The notes: a model not told the origin generated them from the sequence alone. A DNA stretch of 64,000 bases from Rhynchosporium graminicola (GCA_900074885.1 FJUW01000092.1:1-64000), one strand, 5' to 3'; shown: positions 12,622-26,021, counted from the stretch's first letter. Numbers and translations are program-made.

Positions 12622-15600
12622 TTTAGTATATAGGATTCCGTTAGATACGATTCTAGCGTTTATAAAGGTAGCGTTATAGATATTCTTTCGCGCGGATAGA
12701 TATAAATTAAATAAGGTAGTGAAAGCAGATAGGAGGAGTTCCCTAGTAAGGTTAGTAATATCGCGAGAGTTATAGGAAAGCTTATTATTACTACTTAAGA
12801 GCTCGGGATTTCTGCTGAGCCTCGTAGTTATAGCGCTTCGATTCTTCGTCTGAAGCTATTAGTCTCTTATATATAGAGGCCCTACGCGACGCTATAGAAG
12901 GTTATTTACGTTTTGAAATTAGATTTAGACGTGCAATAGGATATTAATAGCCTTTCGCTACCCGGGCGTAATATAATAAGAGGTCGACTATAGTAATTAT
13001 TTTGTGTTTCGGAATAGGATTTACGAAAGGAATATTAGATAGAAGGTTTAGGCATATCGGTATACTAAAACAATAGGCGCCCTGTCGCGCGCGAGCTATC
13101 CTACGATAGCGAATAGGGTATATATAGCCGCAAAACGCGCTTACAGGAGATATAGGGTATACGGATTATAATACGCTACTAAAACTAAAATAGTATAACT
13201 AAAGCGGGATCTAAGAGGTAATAAGTATAGTAGATAGAGGAATAGTTAAGATAAACGTAAACTTGCGCTTTATATAAGCGAAAGTAATACGGATATTAGA
13301 TATAATAAAAGATCGACATTATAGTAGCACGGAGATAGATACGTTAAGAGAAAGTATTCACTAGACTTAATTACTAGCTAGTCTACTAGGAGGTCTGTTC
13401 TAAGCAGGTTCGCTTATATCGATATTCTCGATAACTTCCCCTAGGTAAGTATTAGACCTTATCTATAAGATACTCTATAGTAATAAGTTCTTAATAGAAC
13501 TCTTAGGTTTCGGTAAGGGTATTCCTAGGAGGGCGGATAGCTCCTTCGATAAGGGTATAGAGGTTATAGGCGAAGGTTAGGAGAGAGAGGCCGGAAGTAA
13601 TATCGTTTGCGATACGGTAATTAGAGGTGCAAGGGGCGGTATAGAACTACTAGGAGGAAAGGGTACTACTAGTAATTAGAGGAAGTAGAGAAATAAAGAC
13701 TAATTACTTATAAGCAGGAGCGGGAGTAAGTTAGAAGGTATTATAAATAGGTAGCGGATTAGTTACTATACTAGTTAGGATATTTCATAAGATATAGATA
13801 GAGGTGCTTTATATACCTAAAAACGTAATATAGTAAAGCGTAAGAGCATTAGAAGAAAAGTAGAGATAGATAGCAGCAGCCGCGAACTAGTTCGAATTAG
13901 CCTTAGAAAATCATAACTAGAGAGAGTCTTAACTTTATAACGAAGTTCTTCTAAAGAGAGCTTGAAACCTATCTTAAGTAGCGCTTTTAGGCGATAGAAT
14001 AAGTACTGAAGCGTAAATAATAGATAAAGAAGAGTATTTATCTTAGGAATTCGGTCGAGGGCTAAGTATTCCTAGTAGTAATATGGAATATAGCGTGACG
14101 TTACTATAGTAATAGCGCGCTAGCGTGTTTTGATATATCTATATGCTAAAATATCCTAAGTCGTATATCGGACGGCGGATCTTCTAGAGATAGTAAATAT
14201 TAACTAAGATACTAATATAACGCCGGCATGAGGATATAACGAGCTATATGATTACGTAGACTATACCTTACTTAGTCGGACTATAGAGCGAATTAGCATA
14301 GGAGATTCCTGCCCCTGATATAATTTATATATTTAATAGTAAGAAGAGGAAAGGGCTAGGCGAATAAGGTCGCGGGAAAGAGGTACGTTACTTTACTCTA
14401 GAATAGTATTCGATACTTATTCGTATAGTACTATAGCTTTAAGGGAGTTTAGCACGCGTATAATAGAGGCTTTTAATTCGACCTTACCTGCTAATCCGGG
14501 CTCGATATCTATAATAATCCTATAGCTCGTATATATATATCCGGACGACGCCCTCGATAAGGTATTTATCTTATTTCCGCTTCTGCTATTAGAGATCCGC
14601 TATAAGATCTAGAAGTGCGCGATAGCTTTCTAGATTAATATAGTCCGAGTGCGTTCTGCTAGTATTAGTTCTACTCTCGATACCTCCTTGCTACGATTTA
14701 TCGTGCTTTAAAGGCCGATCCTCCTTACGCTCTATATAGATAGTCGATTAGTATACCTCGAGGTATATAAGTATACTTAGGAGATATAGTATAGTATATA
14801 TTTTCAGATAGATATAGATATATTAGGCTTAATCTTAAGGTCTTGCGGAGAGTATATAGAGATATTACGAATAATAAAGACTAGATTAGCTATAGGACTT
14901 AGGCGCTTAGAGATCCTATTTCGTATTTACTTTACTTATAAGGATAGTAAGATAAGTAAAGGATATAACTAGGAACTAGATAAAAGCGGATTTTTAAAGA
15001 CCTTAACTGCGTTTAGGAACCTAGTAGCTTTATACTTTATTATAATTAATAAGGAGAGATCAGTCTGGGCTCGAAGTAAGAGACGTACGAAGGAGGCAGT
15101 AGAGAAAGCGTAAAAGGGGGAGTTTAAGAGAAGAGTAAAACCTCCTAGGGTATTTCGAATATTAATATCTCTTCGCTTAGCGGAGGAGTATACGTATATC
15201 TCTGGACTAGTAACCTACTAAGCGCGGGTATTATAGCGAAGGGTAGATAGATAATTAGAGCGAAAGAGAGGTTTACTATAGTTCTTAAGGCGAAAATAAT
15301 CCTGCTTAGCTTACGATAGAGGTAAGGAGTCTGCACTATCCTCTTTATACGATTCTTAGCTTATAAAGTAAAGTAATAGCTAGCTGCCTTATTTCAGATA
15401 ATAGGTCTAGAGTAAAGGTTACTTATAGAGGAATTATAAAGTATATTTTTATTACGTATAAAGAATCTTGCTTATAGAGATAAGACTTCTTCTATAGTTT
15501 TTAATCTTATAAGGATAATAGATAATATAGACCTATTTAGATAAGTAAGGGATATGGGCCTAAAGCTAAGGGTAAGTATCCTCAGATAACTTGGGAAGCT

Positions 15601-16329
15601 TATAGTAGGCTGATATAGGGATATAGGTAATTAGAGGTTATCTATAGATTAGAGTAGTAGTAGTAGCTATCGGTAGTATAAATATAGATAGGGTTCTTAG
15701 TATAGAGGAATATTAATAGCTTAACCGTGGAAGGGGGGCGAGAAAGAAGCGTTATAGGGATAATTTTCGAGATTTTTAATACTCGAATATTTTAAGATAA
15801 AAGAAAGATTAGGATTTTGATTATATAGAGTTAAAAGTAGATTATTAAGAGGTTTAGGGGTATATAGCTAAGAATTAACCTTACGGGTAATAGAGAGTAG
15901 TTAATATTAGCAGGACTTATAAGGTAGGAATTTCTATAGTAAAGAGGGTATTAATATAGAAGAGTAGCTATAGGTATCATAATTAGAGGGTAAGGCTTTA
16001 TATAGTAATTAATATACTAGTATAGTATTTACTAAATAGAGAAAGGGTTATAATAGCAGGGATAGTAGTAGAGTAGTTACTAGCGAGAGAAGGGTTTCGA
16101 GGATAAGAGTCGAGTTATAATAATTAAATAAAAAATAGGGATAAGTAGTAATAACAAGTATAGTATAAGGGTATTTACTATAAAAAATAGATAGGTAAAG
16201 ATAATAGGAGTTCTTATAGAAAGATTACTTTGAGCGAAATATATTAGTATAAAGAGTGAAGCTATAGTGATCACTATTAGAAGAAAGAGTAGGTTTCAGA
16301 TAATAATTAAGTACTAATAATAGAAGTTT
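12622..16329. other. RIP-degraded stretch, no gene recognised
   Basis: AT-rich, TpA-saturated sequence without a motif I can name on either strand. Short open frames (for example minus 15,145-15,336 and 16,080-16,274) are hydrophobic by base composition and show no family features. It stops where the second satellite array begins. Confidence 0.5.
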
Positions 16330-18000
16330 TATTATTAGTCCTAGAACTTTCTAAGAGAGTAAAATAATCAGATTTCTAGTGTAAGTTATTAGATTTTATA
16401 AGAAAGTATAATAATAATATCTATATTATAGGTTCCAGAATTTTATGAGGGGGTATAATAATGGGATCTGTATCATAGATCTTGAATTACTTAAGAAAGT
16501 GTAATAATAATATCTATATCATAGGTTCTAGAATTCAGTAAGGGGGTGTAATGATAGGATCTATGTTATAGATCTAGAATTTCTTAAGAAAGTATAATAA
16601 TAATATCTATATTATGAGTTCTAGAATTTCGTGAGAGGTATAATACTAGGATCTATGTTATAGATACTATGATTTCTGAAGAAAGTGTAATAATAATATC
16701 TATATCATAGGTTCCAGAATTTTATAAGGGGGTGTAATAACAGGATCTATATTATAGATCTAGAATTTCTTAAGAAAGTGTAATAATAATATCTATATCA
16801 TAGGTTCCAGAATTCTATAAGGGGGTGTAATAACAGGATCTGTATTATAGATCTAGATTTTCTTAAGAGAGTGTAATGATAATATCTATATCATGAGTTC
16901 TAGAATTTTATAAGGGGGTATAATAACAGGATCTATATTATAGATCTAGAATTTCTTAAGAAAGTATAATAATAATATCTATATCATAGGTTCCAGAATT
17001 CTATAAGGAGGTATAATAATAGGATCTGTATTATAGATCTAGAATTTCTTAAGAAAGTGTAATAATAATATCTATATTATAAGTTCCAGAATTTTATGAG
17101 GGAGTATAATAATAGGATCTGTATCATAGATACTATAATTTCTTGAGAGAGTATAATAATAATATCTATATCATAGGTTCCAGAATTTTATGAGGGGGTA
17201 TAATAACAAGATCTATATTATAGATCTAGAATTTCTTAAGAAAGTATAATAATAATATCTGTATTATAAGTTCCAGAATTTTGTAAGGGAGTATAATAAC
17301 AGGATCTATATCATAGATCTAGATTTTCTTAAGAGAGTGTAATAATAATATCTATATTATAGGTTCCAGAATTTTATGAGGGGGTATAATAACAGGATCT
17401 GTATTATAGATCTAGAATTTCTTAAGAAAGTGTAATAATAATATCTATATCATGGGTTCCAGAATTCTATAAGGGGGTATAATAACAGGATCTGTTTCAT
17501 AGATCTAGAATTTCTTAAGAAAGTGTAATAATAATATCTATATTATAAGTTCCAGAATTTTATAAGGGAGTGTAATAACAGGATCTGTATTATAGATACT
17601 ATAATTTCTTAAGAGAGTATAATAATAATATCTATATCATGGGTTCCAGAATTTTGTGAGGGGGTATAATAACAGGATCTATATAATAGATCTAGAATTT
17701 CTTAAGAAAGTGTAATAATAAGATCTATATTATAGGTTCCAGAATTCTGTGAGGGGGTGTAATAATAGGATCTGTGTTATAGATCTAGAATTTCTTAAGA
17801 AAGTGTAATAATAATATCTATATCATAGGTTCTAGAATTTTATAAGGAGGTGTAATAACAGGATCTATGTTATAGATCTAGAATTTCTTAAAAAAGTATA
17901 ATAATAATATCTATATTATAAGTTCCAGAATTTCGTGAGACAGTATAATAACAGGATTCATGTCATAGATTCTAGGATTTTTCGAGAGAGTGCAATAACA
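16330..18000. repeat. 93-bp AT-rich satellite array (right copy)
   Basis: About eighteen units of the same 93-bp satellite found at 1-720, in the same orientation. Landmarks GATCTAGAATTTCTTAAG and GGTTCCAGAATT alternate regularly. Units differ chiefly by transitions. No reading frame survives through the array. Confidence 0.92.
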
Positions 18001-18190
18001 GGAATCATATTATAGATTATTAAGTATATTAAAACTAGTATGATAGTACCTCTTATTAATAAATTCTGATTTTTTTTTTTATAATATAGAAAAATAAGTA
18101 CTAAAGAGTAATATAGGAATTTTTTTCTTTTTTTCTTTTTTCCTTATAACCTTAATATTTTTCTAGCCCTAACCCGTTTTTCTACCTAAG
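18001..18190. repeat. Satellite tail (right copy)
   Basis: Nearly identical to 721-899: TATTAATAAATTCTGA, two poly-T tracts and a CTAGCCCTAACCCG end carrying two telomere-like units. After it the sequence diverges from the left copy. Confidence 0.85.
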
Positions 18191-18765
18191 ACTATTACCC
18201 TATCCCCCACCCTATCTATTACCCTATCTATTACCCTATCCCTCACCCTATCTATCACCCTATCCCCCACCCTTACCTCACCCTCACCCTATCTATTACT
18301 CTAACTATCACCCTATCTATCCCCCTAACTATCACCTTATCTATTACCCTCACCTTACCCTCTCTATTACCCTCACCCTATCTATCCCCCTAACTATCAC
18401 CTTATCTATTACCCTCACCTTACCCTCTCTATTACCCTCACCCTATCCCTCACTCTCACCTCACCCTCTCTATTACCCTTACCTTATCCCTTACCCTTAC
18501 CCTCTCTAACTCTCTCCTTATCTTTTATCTTATACTTTATTCTTATCTTAACCTTCTCTTTATCCTCTACTTTATCCTTTACCTTCTCTTTATTCCTTTC
18601 CTTATCTCTTATTCTAATCCTTACTTTTACTCTTTCCTTTACTTCCCTTCTTACTTTTACTTTATCTAAAACTCTTACTCTTACTTTATTCTTTACTCTT
18701 ACTAAAACCCTTACTCTTACTTCATCCTTTACTCTTATCCTTACTCTATCCTTTACTCTAACTCT
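18191..18765. repeat. G-free degenerate telomere-like tract
   Basis: 575 consecutive bases on the plus strand contain no G. The first 330 bases are dominated by CCCTATCTATTA, CCCTAACTATCA and CCCTCACCTTA units, recognisable as decayed C-strand telomere repeats. Further right it grades into CTTACTTTA-type pyrimidine repeats. Such strand asymmetry fits a subtelomeric, telomere-derived minisatellite with the chromosome end originally to the left. Confidence 0.8.
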
Positions 18766-19770
18766 GTCCTTTTACTTTTCCCCTCTTACTCTTACTCGCA
18801 CTCGCCATATCGCGCCTTATATACTCGCTATTATATACTTACTATTATTATTACTTTTATCTTTACTTTTGCTTTTATAATATTACGCTTTATATACTTA
18901 CTCTAAATTTACTTACCCTTACTTTTACCTATACTTCAACCTTTATTTACTTATATTCGTACGCGTAATATTACGCCTTATATTCTCGCTGTTATTTACT
19001 AACTATTACTTATACCTTTATTTATTTTTACTTATACTTATAATATTATACTTAATTTACTCGCTGTTATTTATTTATCTTAATATTAATTCTTACCTTC
19101 ACTTTTACTTTTACTTATTATACTACGCTTTATATACTTATATTATTTCTTTACTTTGATTCTTATAAATAATATTACGCTATATATTCTCGCTGTTATT
19201 TATTTACCCTTACCTTTATTCTTACTTTGACTCTTACTTATACTTATACTCTTGCTTAATATTACGCTTTATATACTTATATTATTTATCTACTTTGATT
19301 TTTATTTATAATATTAACTCTAAAATATGTTTATATCTTCATATATATTAATTTTTATCTTCTTATATTAATATTACGCTATATGTATTTACGCGATTTA
19401 TATTAACCCTAACCCTAAATATTATGATATTTTTATATTTACTTTTACTTATATCTTGACTTTTATATTAATATTTATATTTATATTTATTTGCACTTTT
19501 AATATTATACTAACCCTACTTATATTATTTATCTAGACCTTTACTTTATGTTTTCGAATAATATAAAATTTTCTATTCCTGCGCTTATTTCGTCTTTCTT
19601 TATATTATTCTTTAATATTTCTTTTCCGGTTATATATACTTGTCTTTATAATATTATATTATATATATTCTACCTTTATATATATTATATTACTAATAAT
19701 TATTTAAATAAAATAAATATCAAATTCACCTGTCACTGCTACTACTATGATCATTGCCACCTCCGGTTAT
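18766..19770. repeat. Degenerate AT-rich minisatellite, no gene
   Basis: Irregular repeats of ATTACGCTTTATATACTTA and TATTCTCGCTGTTATTTA recur every 80-110 bp (about 18,885, 18,970, 19,120, 19,175, 19,260 and 19,373). An open frame of 74 codons at 19,548-19,772 is only low-complexity AT sequence and is not called a gene. Confidence 0.6.
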
Positions 19771-20760
19771 AATTCGAGCTTCGCCTTCCATCCGCTTCGC
19801 GGTCAGCGGTTATTATTTATTATAAAATAATAACCCCTTGATTTTTATATAGATATCCCCCCTGCCGCTGCCACTGCTACTACTACCGCCTTGCGATCTT
19901 TGAGCTTCGCCTTCCATCCGCTTCGCGGTCAGCGGTTGTCTTTATATATTATATAATACTACCCTTTTATAAATACTCGCCTGGGCGCTGCGCCGCAGTA
20001 GCGGTTATCTTTAAAAATAAATAATATACTCTTATAACTACTGCTACTGCCACTCCTTTTTTGTACGGGAGCTTTATTATCCATCTAGTTCGCGGTTAGC
20101 GCTTGTTTTCTATAATAAATCTAACTTCCTTTTTATAAATATTTTACCTGGCGCTACGCGGCAGTAGCGGTTATCTCTTCTAACTGACTGGGCGCTGCGC
20201 GGCCCCGGGCCTACTTCTATTATAAATCATACTCCTTATTAATAAATATCTGACTTAGCGCTGCGCGGCCCCGGGCCTGCTTCTATTATAAATTATATAA
20301 TAATACCTACCGCTACTACGACGGGAAATCTAACTAACCCTCTCTTATATTTCTAACTGGGCGCTGCGCGACCCGGGGTATCTTCAAGTTGCCGCTGCGC
20401 GGCAGTAGCGGTTATCTTTTATATTAGAAATAATATTTTCCCTTTATAAATATCATATTTAGTACTACGCGGCCCGGGGCCTTTTTCGATTGTAAATCAT
20501 ATAATAATACCTGCTACTGCTATAACTTGAAATTATCTACTACTCTTTTCGATCTGGGCCTAGCCGCGGCGCCGCAGTTGCAGTTATCTTTGATATTATA
20601 AATAATATTATACTCCTTATAAATCCCTTACTTAATACTACGCGGCAATAGCAGTTGTCTTTTTTATTATAAATAATACTACTTCCCTTAAATTATCTTA
20701 CCTAGCGCTGCGCGGCAATAGCAGTTATCTGTAGAAACTTTTATTATAGCTACTGCCACT
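19770..20760. repeat. Family of GC-rich palindromic repeats in AT-rich DNA
   Basis: About twelve copies of a 55-75 bp unit: a GC-rich core such as GCGCTGCGCGGCAGTAGCGG or GCGCTGCGCGGCCCCGGGCC, then TTATCTTTTATTATAAATAATA. Two early copies (about 19,778 and 19,910) have the variant core CTTCGCGGTCAGCGGTT. The cores are partly self-complementary (GCGCTGCGCGG, CCCGGG) and keep CpG, in contrast with the AT-rich spacers. Confidence 0.75.
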
Positions 20761-21420
20761 AGCACTATAGTATATAACCCTGAATTCCAAATATCCTAAC
20801 TGATTAAAAGTTATAATAGATAAATATACTTAATAGTTAGTTATTATAATAAATAATTTTATATTTTAATCTTATTCTAAAATATTTAAATATATTAATA
20901 TCTTAATAATTTAATAACTAATACTAATAAGATCTCTTAAAGTTAATAGTTATTTTATTATCCTTAACTTATATATTTAAAAAGCCTTCTTTATTGTTCT
21001 TCTTATCTTTTAAATAGTTACCTAGTACTATATATAGATATTCTAAGTAGTAATCTATTTTAATATAATAATATTCCTTTTTAATTATAAACTTTATTCT
21101 ATATTTATTTTATAATTAATAGTTATTCTTTATTATAAATAATAATAATCTTTTTTTAATCTTTTTATCTAAGCTTTTCATATATATTACTCTAAGTAGT
21201 TATTTTATATTATATATAATAATCTTCTTATAAAAATATTCTTCCTTTATTAATATTACTATTATATTATCTTATGAAAGTTTACTAAAGTTATTAAATA
21301 AAAGTATAAATACTACTCTTGAATTATATAATTTCGATAAGCAGTTTTCTTTTAGCTTTAAGTTTAATCTAAATAGCAGTAGCAGTAGTAGTCTAAGATT
21401 AAACTCTAATATATATATCA
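20760..21420. other. AT-rich stretch without recognisable features
   Basis: Very AT-rich, TpA-dominated sequence between the GC-palindrome family and the helicase relic. No open frame or motif on either strand that I can support. Confidence 0.5.
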
Positions 21421-24400
21421 ATTAACCCTCGCCTTAGACCCGACTCTTCCTCTTTATATATATTAATTAACTCTCGCCTTAGACTCGACTCTTCCTCTTT
21501 ATATATATCCGCCTAGCTTCTCTCTAGACCCGGACCTAGTTGACCTCACGTCGCCTAAATACCCCCTCGCCCTCTTAGCTTATCTACTACTACTGCTGCT
21601 CTTTCGGCCCCCCGAACCCAACTTTCTGATATATCTAGTATAGATAACCCGCCTGCTCGAGTATAAATAACCCGGGAAATAGTAGATGCGGGTATTAGCA
21701 CGGCCTCTAGTCCTCGATAGCAGTACAGATCGCCTAGCTAAGCCCATACCGGAAGTACTAATAGCGGGGAGCGAGTACGAGACGGGACCGCCACTGCTAG
21801 TAAGCGTCCAGACTCGCACCCTCCTTAGGAGCGTACGGGCAGTCGGCGTAGCAGTAGCTATATTTCTCTCCCCGGGACCGCATTAGTTCACAGTAGATGC
21901 AGTGCGCGTGGAGTCGCTAGTGGAACTGCTCGAGCTGCTCGTCCTGCTGGACCTCGAGTCGGAGTGCGGCATGGATCGACGCCTAGTAGCAGTCACATTG
22001 AATACTCTGCGCAGCAAGACAGCTGCTACCGGTATCCTGGCTATCGAGATGTCGAGCAAGTACTACCCGCCGATAGCCTTCGCTCTCGAGATACTCGGTT
22101 AGCGCGGCTTCGTCCTGGGCTTCAACCGAGTACGTATTGATAAGCTCGTGCTGGGGCGTCAGAAATTTCCGACTGCTACTGCGACTACTACTGCTCGGGA
22201 GAATTATAATCGAGCTACTTATCTCTCCTGCCCGCCTTCCTCGCCCGGCCTATTATATAAAGCTAGTGAGCCCGTATAGCCGACCGAGATAGACGATATA
22301 AGCGACCTAGGGGATATCGATACCTGTTCCTAGTGCCCCCGTGGCCACGATCCAGCTGCTATAGCTACTGCTACGGGCTTATATTTGAAGTAGCTCTCCT
22401 TTATCAGTCGCTTTAGCTATATAGAACAGGCACTCTATCTCCTTCGTAACCTTTTCCCCTTCCGTATAGCTTCGAACATAGATAATCCCACGGCTACCTA
22501 GTAGCAGTAACAGTCCACGAATAAGTAGCGCGGTAGTCTTCCATAGTCCCTAGCGGCAGTAGTCGACGACTTGAAACTAGATCCCCGAACGGACTATAAG
22601 CTATTAGTATAGAGATATATTCTCAAGTAGTAGATTCGCACGGAGTACGGGCTCGAGCTTGACAAGTAGCGTAGTAGTAAGATATATAAATAGATAGTCG
22701 AGATACTATAACTACTATAGCTCCTGTAGCTTCACCCGGTACGACGTGTCAGTGATAGCTATATAACACTCGTCGAAAAAGACATAAGCTAGCTACTAGT
22801 TCTACTCGAGCCCTTTAGTAAAGTGCAGAAAGTCGTCCTCAGAAGCGCGATCAGCGCTCATAATTAGTAGCTATAGTAATACTTTCTACTGCTACTATCG
22901 CTACTACTGCTACTCCTTACAGATTAACTAATACCTACGTGCTCGTGCGATTAAATTATCTATAAGCGTAGTAAACGAGACGATAATAATTACCGTTTAA
23001 TAAGAAACTATAGTAGCGACAGAAAAGAACAAAAGACTCTTACTACTACTAGTCCCGAGTACAATAATCTGGGATAATATAGCAGTAGTAGTATACATAA
23101 GCTCGAGTGCTTTAGCTTGACCCTTAGACCGGGGCTGCGCGTCGGGTCCTATGATCTTTTATAGCCCTTAGATAGCAAGACTTCCTTCGAGTTTTAGCCG
23201 CTTCACGGGTGACTGAATCGGGCTAGCGGGACGCTTCAATTTATCGCCCACGGCTACTACTACTGCCGCGGACGCTTTCGGGGACTCGAGATCCAAAAAC
23301 CGGTACTACGCTTATAACGCCTTACTATACGCGGTGATCAGATCGGGCCCGAGTCGATTGAAAAACCCGGCATTAATAGTATAATATAATACCGCAGCTT
23401 ACTTCCTATGACTAGCTTACTAGACTAAGCTCTGCTTTACGCGGCTCAGTACCCCTTCCCCGTTACTCTCCTCCTCGAGCGCCTCGTCCTAGTCCTAGTT
23501 CCAGATCCTACTCTCCCGCCGGAGATACTAGTTACTAATAGTAATAGTAACCTGCCGCTAGCTAGCTATAGTCAAGCGCACCCCGAGATACTTCGTCGTT
23601 ACTACTACTACTCCCCGTATGAGCTGCTCCTTGATCCACGGCCCTTACTCGTCAGTAAATAAAAATACGTCCCTAGGATCGGGCTTATCCCCCTCGGGCG
23701 GCTCACTTAAGACGCGTGCGAATAGCAGTACGTAAACTAAGTACTAGATAATAACTTAGCTGAGTCGGTCGGGGTAGCAGTAGTAGACGTACTATACCTT
23801 TCCTTAGCGCTTAAGTGATTTATTATACGTAGTTACTACTGCTACTTGCCTATTGATTACAAATAGATTCCGGTTCGACGAGACGCTATTCTCGAATTTA
23901 ATCGAGCTAAGCTCGGGGCTCCGCGCTAGCTATCTACCGGAAAAGTGCATAGTAACTATTAGCTTAAGTAAGAACTAACTCTCCCGGGCTAGATACGCCC
24001 GATACCGCTGATTAAGCTATCGTCGCCCACGACTACTACTACTACTACTATCCTCGACTAACCGCTACTGACCTTAGTCGAGTAGCATTCGCTTATATAA
24101 GAACTAATAGCTCTTCTTCTATAGGCGATTATCCGGGTAGTCCAGAAAGCTATACCCCCGCGGCCGAAACTACTATATAGACCCCATACTATCGATAAGC
24201 TATAGCAGTAGCACGAGTGGCATATATTAATAGAAGAGCAGCTCGTAAAGTAGCCCCTCTAGCTTAACTATCAGCTTATAGCATATCGTCCTGACCTTTA
24301 CTATAGCTACTCCCTTACTAGTATAGAAGACCGTCTGCTTCTCTAGGGCCTAGTAGATATTCGACTCGGCGGGCGTGACCCGGGTAATCGACTAGCTATA

Positions 24401-26000
24401 TGCGAGCTACGATAAAATCGTCGAGGCGACTGAGTACATGCCTTCGCAGAGAAACTTCCGGCGGAAATAGTCGACGCGCGCTACTATAGCCCCCGCCACG
24501 ACTCCTGTCTCTTTCCGGCTCTTTAGACCTAGCTCGGGCTAGCCCTGCTCAGAAAGAGCGACCTCGAGCATGAGCAGCCGGATCATCTAGAGTATCTAGG
24601 CTAAGACGGGGGTATACTCGGTAGTAGTAGCAAAGCGTTTAACTTAGGAGTTCATACTACAGACCGCGAGATAATATATTACTAGCGACTCGTACGAGAT
24701 CAACTAGTATATATCCTAAGCGAGTAGCGCGATAATTAATCCTATAAGTACTATATTCAGCGGCTAGTCCTCTGTCAGTAGCTAGTCGTCGGCTACTACT
24801 ACTGCTATAAGCTATTAGAAGTACTCGCGGATATTCTTAATCGCTAGCTACTGCTCGTCGGAGAAGACGACTCCTATCTGAGACGGATCCTCGGGGCCCT
24901 CGGGGGCAGTACGTATAACATAGCATAATAGTCGTTGAAAAGTTTAGCTATATTACTAGAGTGATTTCTTTTCGAGCAGCTCGAATAGGACCTGCTTTAC
25001 TACTCCTATTATTAGCGATACTTACTACTTTAGAATATCCTTATACCCCCCGATAGCCTTAAGCGTAGCTAGTACGCGCTACAAGACTCGGTCCTAGTAT
25101 AGTACTAGTCGGGCTAGATCGGGCTCGGTAGTAGTAGTAGTAATAGCAAATGCCGCGGTAGCTACCAGATCGTATTATAACCTAGCGAGTACCTTGTCCC
25201 ACTATATATTTCGCTACTATAGGTCCCTTTCAGTAGGCCCGATCTCTCTCCCGAGCCGGGCCTGCTGCTCTTCTCGTTTCTGGATTCGCGCTGCGATTTG
25301 GGCTATAATAGCTATATCGCGGCTACTGCTACTACTATTATTATCGTCACGTGATAAGCGCGTCGCGTCCATATCGACTACCTAATATCGTGCCCTTTTC
25401 GCTACGAACCACGTCTGCAACTAGACCGGGCGAAATAATTACGCGTCTAGCAGTCGCTTCTTCTTATACTCGATATTATAATACTTCCGTATATTACTGC
25501 GGTTAGCGGTTTTATATATATAGTCCGGACACTAGAAGCTATAGATAATAGGAAGCACTAGCTGCGGTAGCGAATAGTCGGGTAGTAGTAATACACTGCG
25601 AAAATCATACGGCTATTACTATTACTCTAGATACTCGACTAGCACCTTACGATCTCTCACTTAGACTATATATGCCCGCGATAAGTAATTATAGATATTT
25701 TCTAAGTTGATCGCTTATTAATATTCTATAGCGTAGCAGATAATAATACGAAACTCGGCATTCAACGTTAACTACTGCTATATAGCTCCGGGCAGTAGTA
25801 GTAGTAATAGATCAGATAGAGATACTATTATACTCGTTATTTTTAGAGAAGATAGAGAGCAGATAACAGGAGATTAGTCCTTCCCGGTTACTAGATACGT
25901 CCAGAAACTGAGATAAGATATATAGGCCTACTACTACCACGTCCCGTAAGTAAGCCTTATCTAAACGTCCCGGTTAGTCGATAAACCGGCAAAAGATAGA
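21420..26000 (-). pseudogene. RIP-inactivated telomere-linked RecQ helicase (TLH), copy 1
   Basis: On the minus strand one frame reads through most of 26,000-21,420, interrupted by many TAG/TAA codons. The N-terminal part (about 25,420) reads LQTWFVAKRARY. Near 23,900 it has HFSGR and RSPELSSIKF, followed by SSNRNLFVINRQVAVVTTYN, features I associate with fungal TLH proteins. The RecQ domain follows: Walker A-like LGTSSSKSLL (about 23,060-23,030, glycines altered), FFDECY (about 22,780, motif II), YLTTTLL (motif III), IIYVRSYTEGEK, ATGALGTGIDIP (about 22,310, motif V) and AGRGGRAGE (about 22,240, motif VI). A Cys-rich tail contains HCIYCELMR and DCPYA. TLH genes are typically the last genes before fungal telomeres. 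The frame is clearly non-functional; exact ends are uncertain. Confidence 0.85.
21423..21512. repeat. Two-copy direct repeat at the helicase 3' end
   Basis: ATTAACCCTCGCCTTAGACC and ATTAACTCTCGCCTTAGACT recur about 45 bp apart, each followed by CGACTCTTCCTCTTTATATATA. The copies differ only by C-to-T changes. They lie at or just past the C-terminal end of the TLH frame. Confidence 0.6.
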
Positions 26001-26021
26001 GTTAGGTATTACCTTATAATA

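Larger units (their letters stand above)
900..16329. other. 15.4-kb RIP-degraded block between two satellite modules
   Basis: Everything between the two directly repeated satellite modules. The sequence is rich in TpA and stop codons in all frames, but several frames stay open except for TAG/TAA, which marks former coding DNA hit by RIP. I recognise no reverse transcriptase, integrase, transposase or helicase motif in it. The parts that can be described are listed separately. 900-2,600, 12,622-16,329 and the rest show no gene I can support. Confidence 0.6.

Noticed and set aside
19548..19772. 74-codon plus-strand open frame rich in Phe, Ile, Leu, Tyr
   Set aside because: It lies in AT-rich minisatellite and its composition follows from base composition. 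No start context or domain.
21686..22102. Two plus-strand open frames of 66 codons
   Set aside because: They are antisense shadows of the GC-richer C-terminal part of the RecQ helicase relic on the minus strand.
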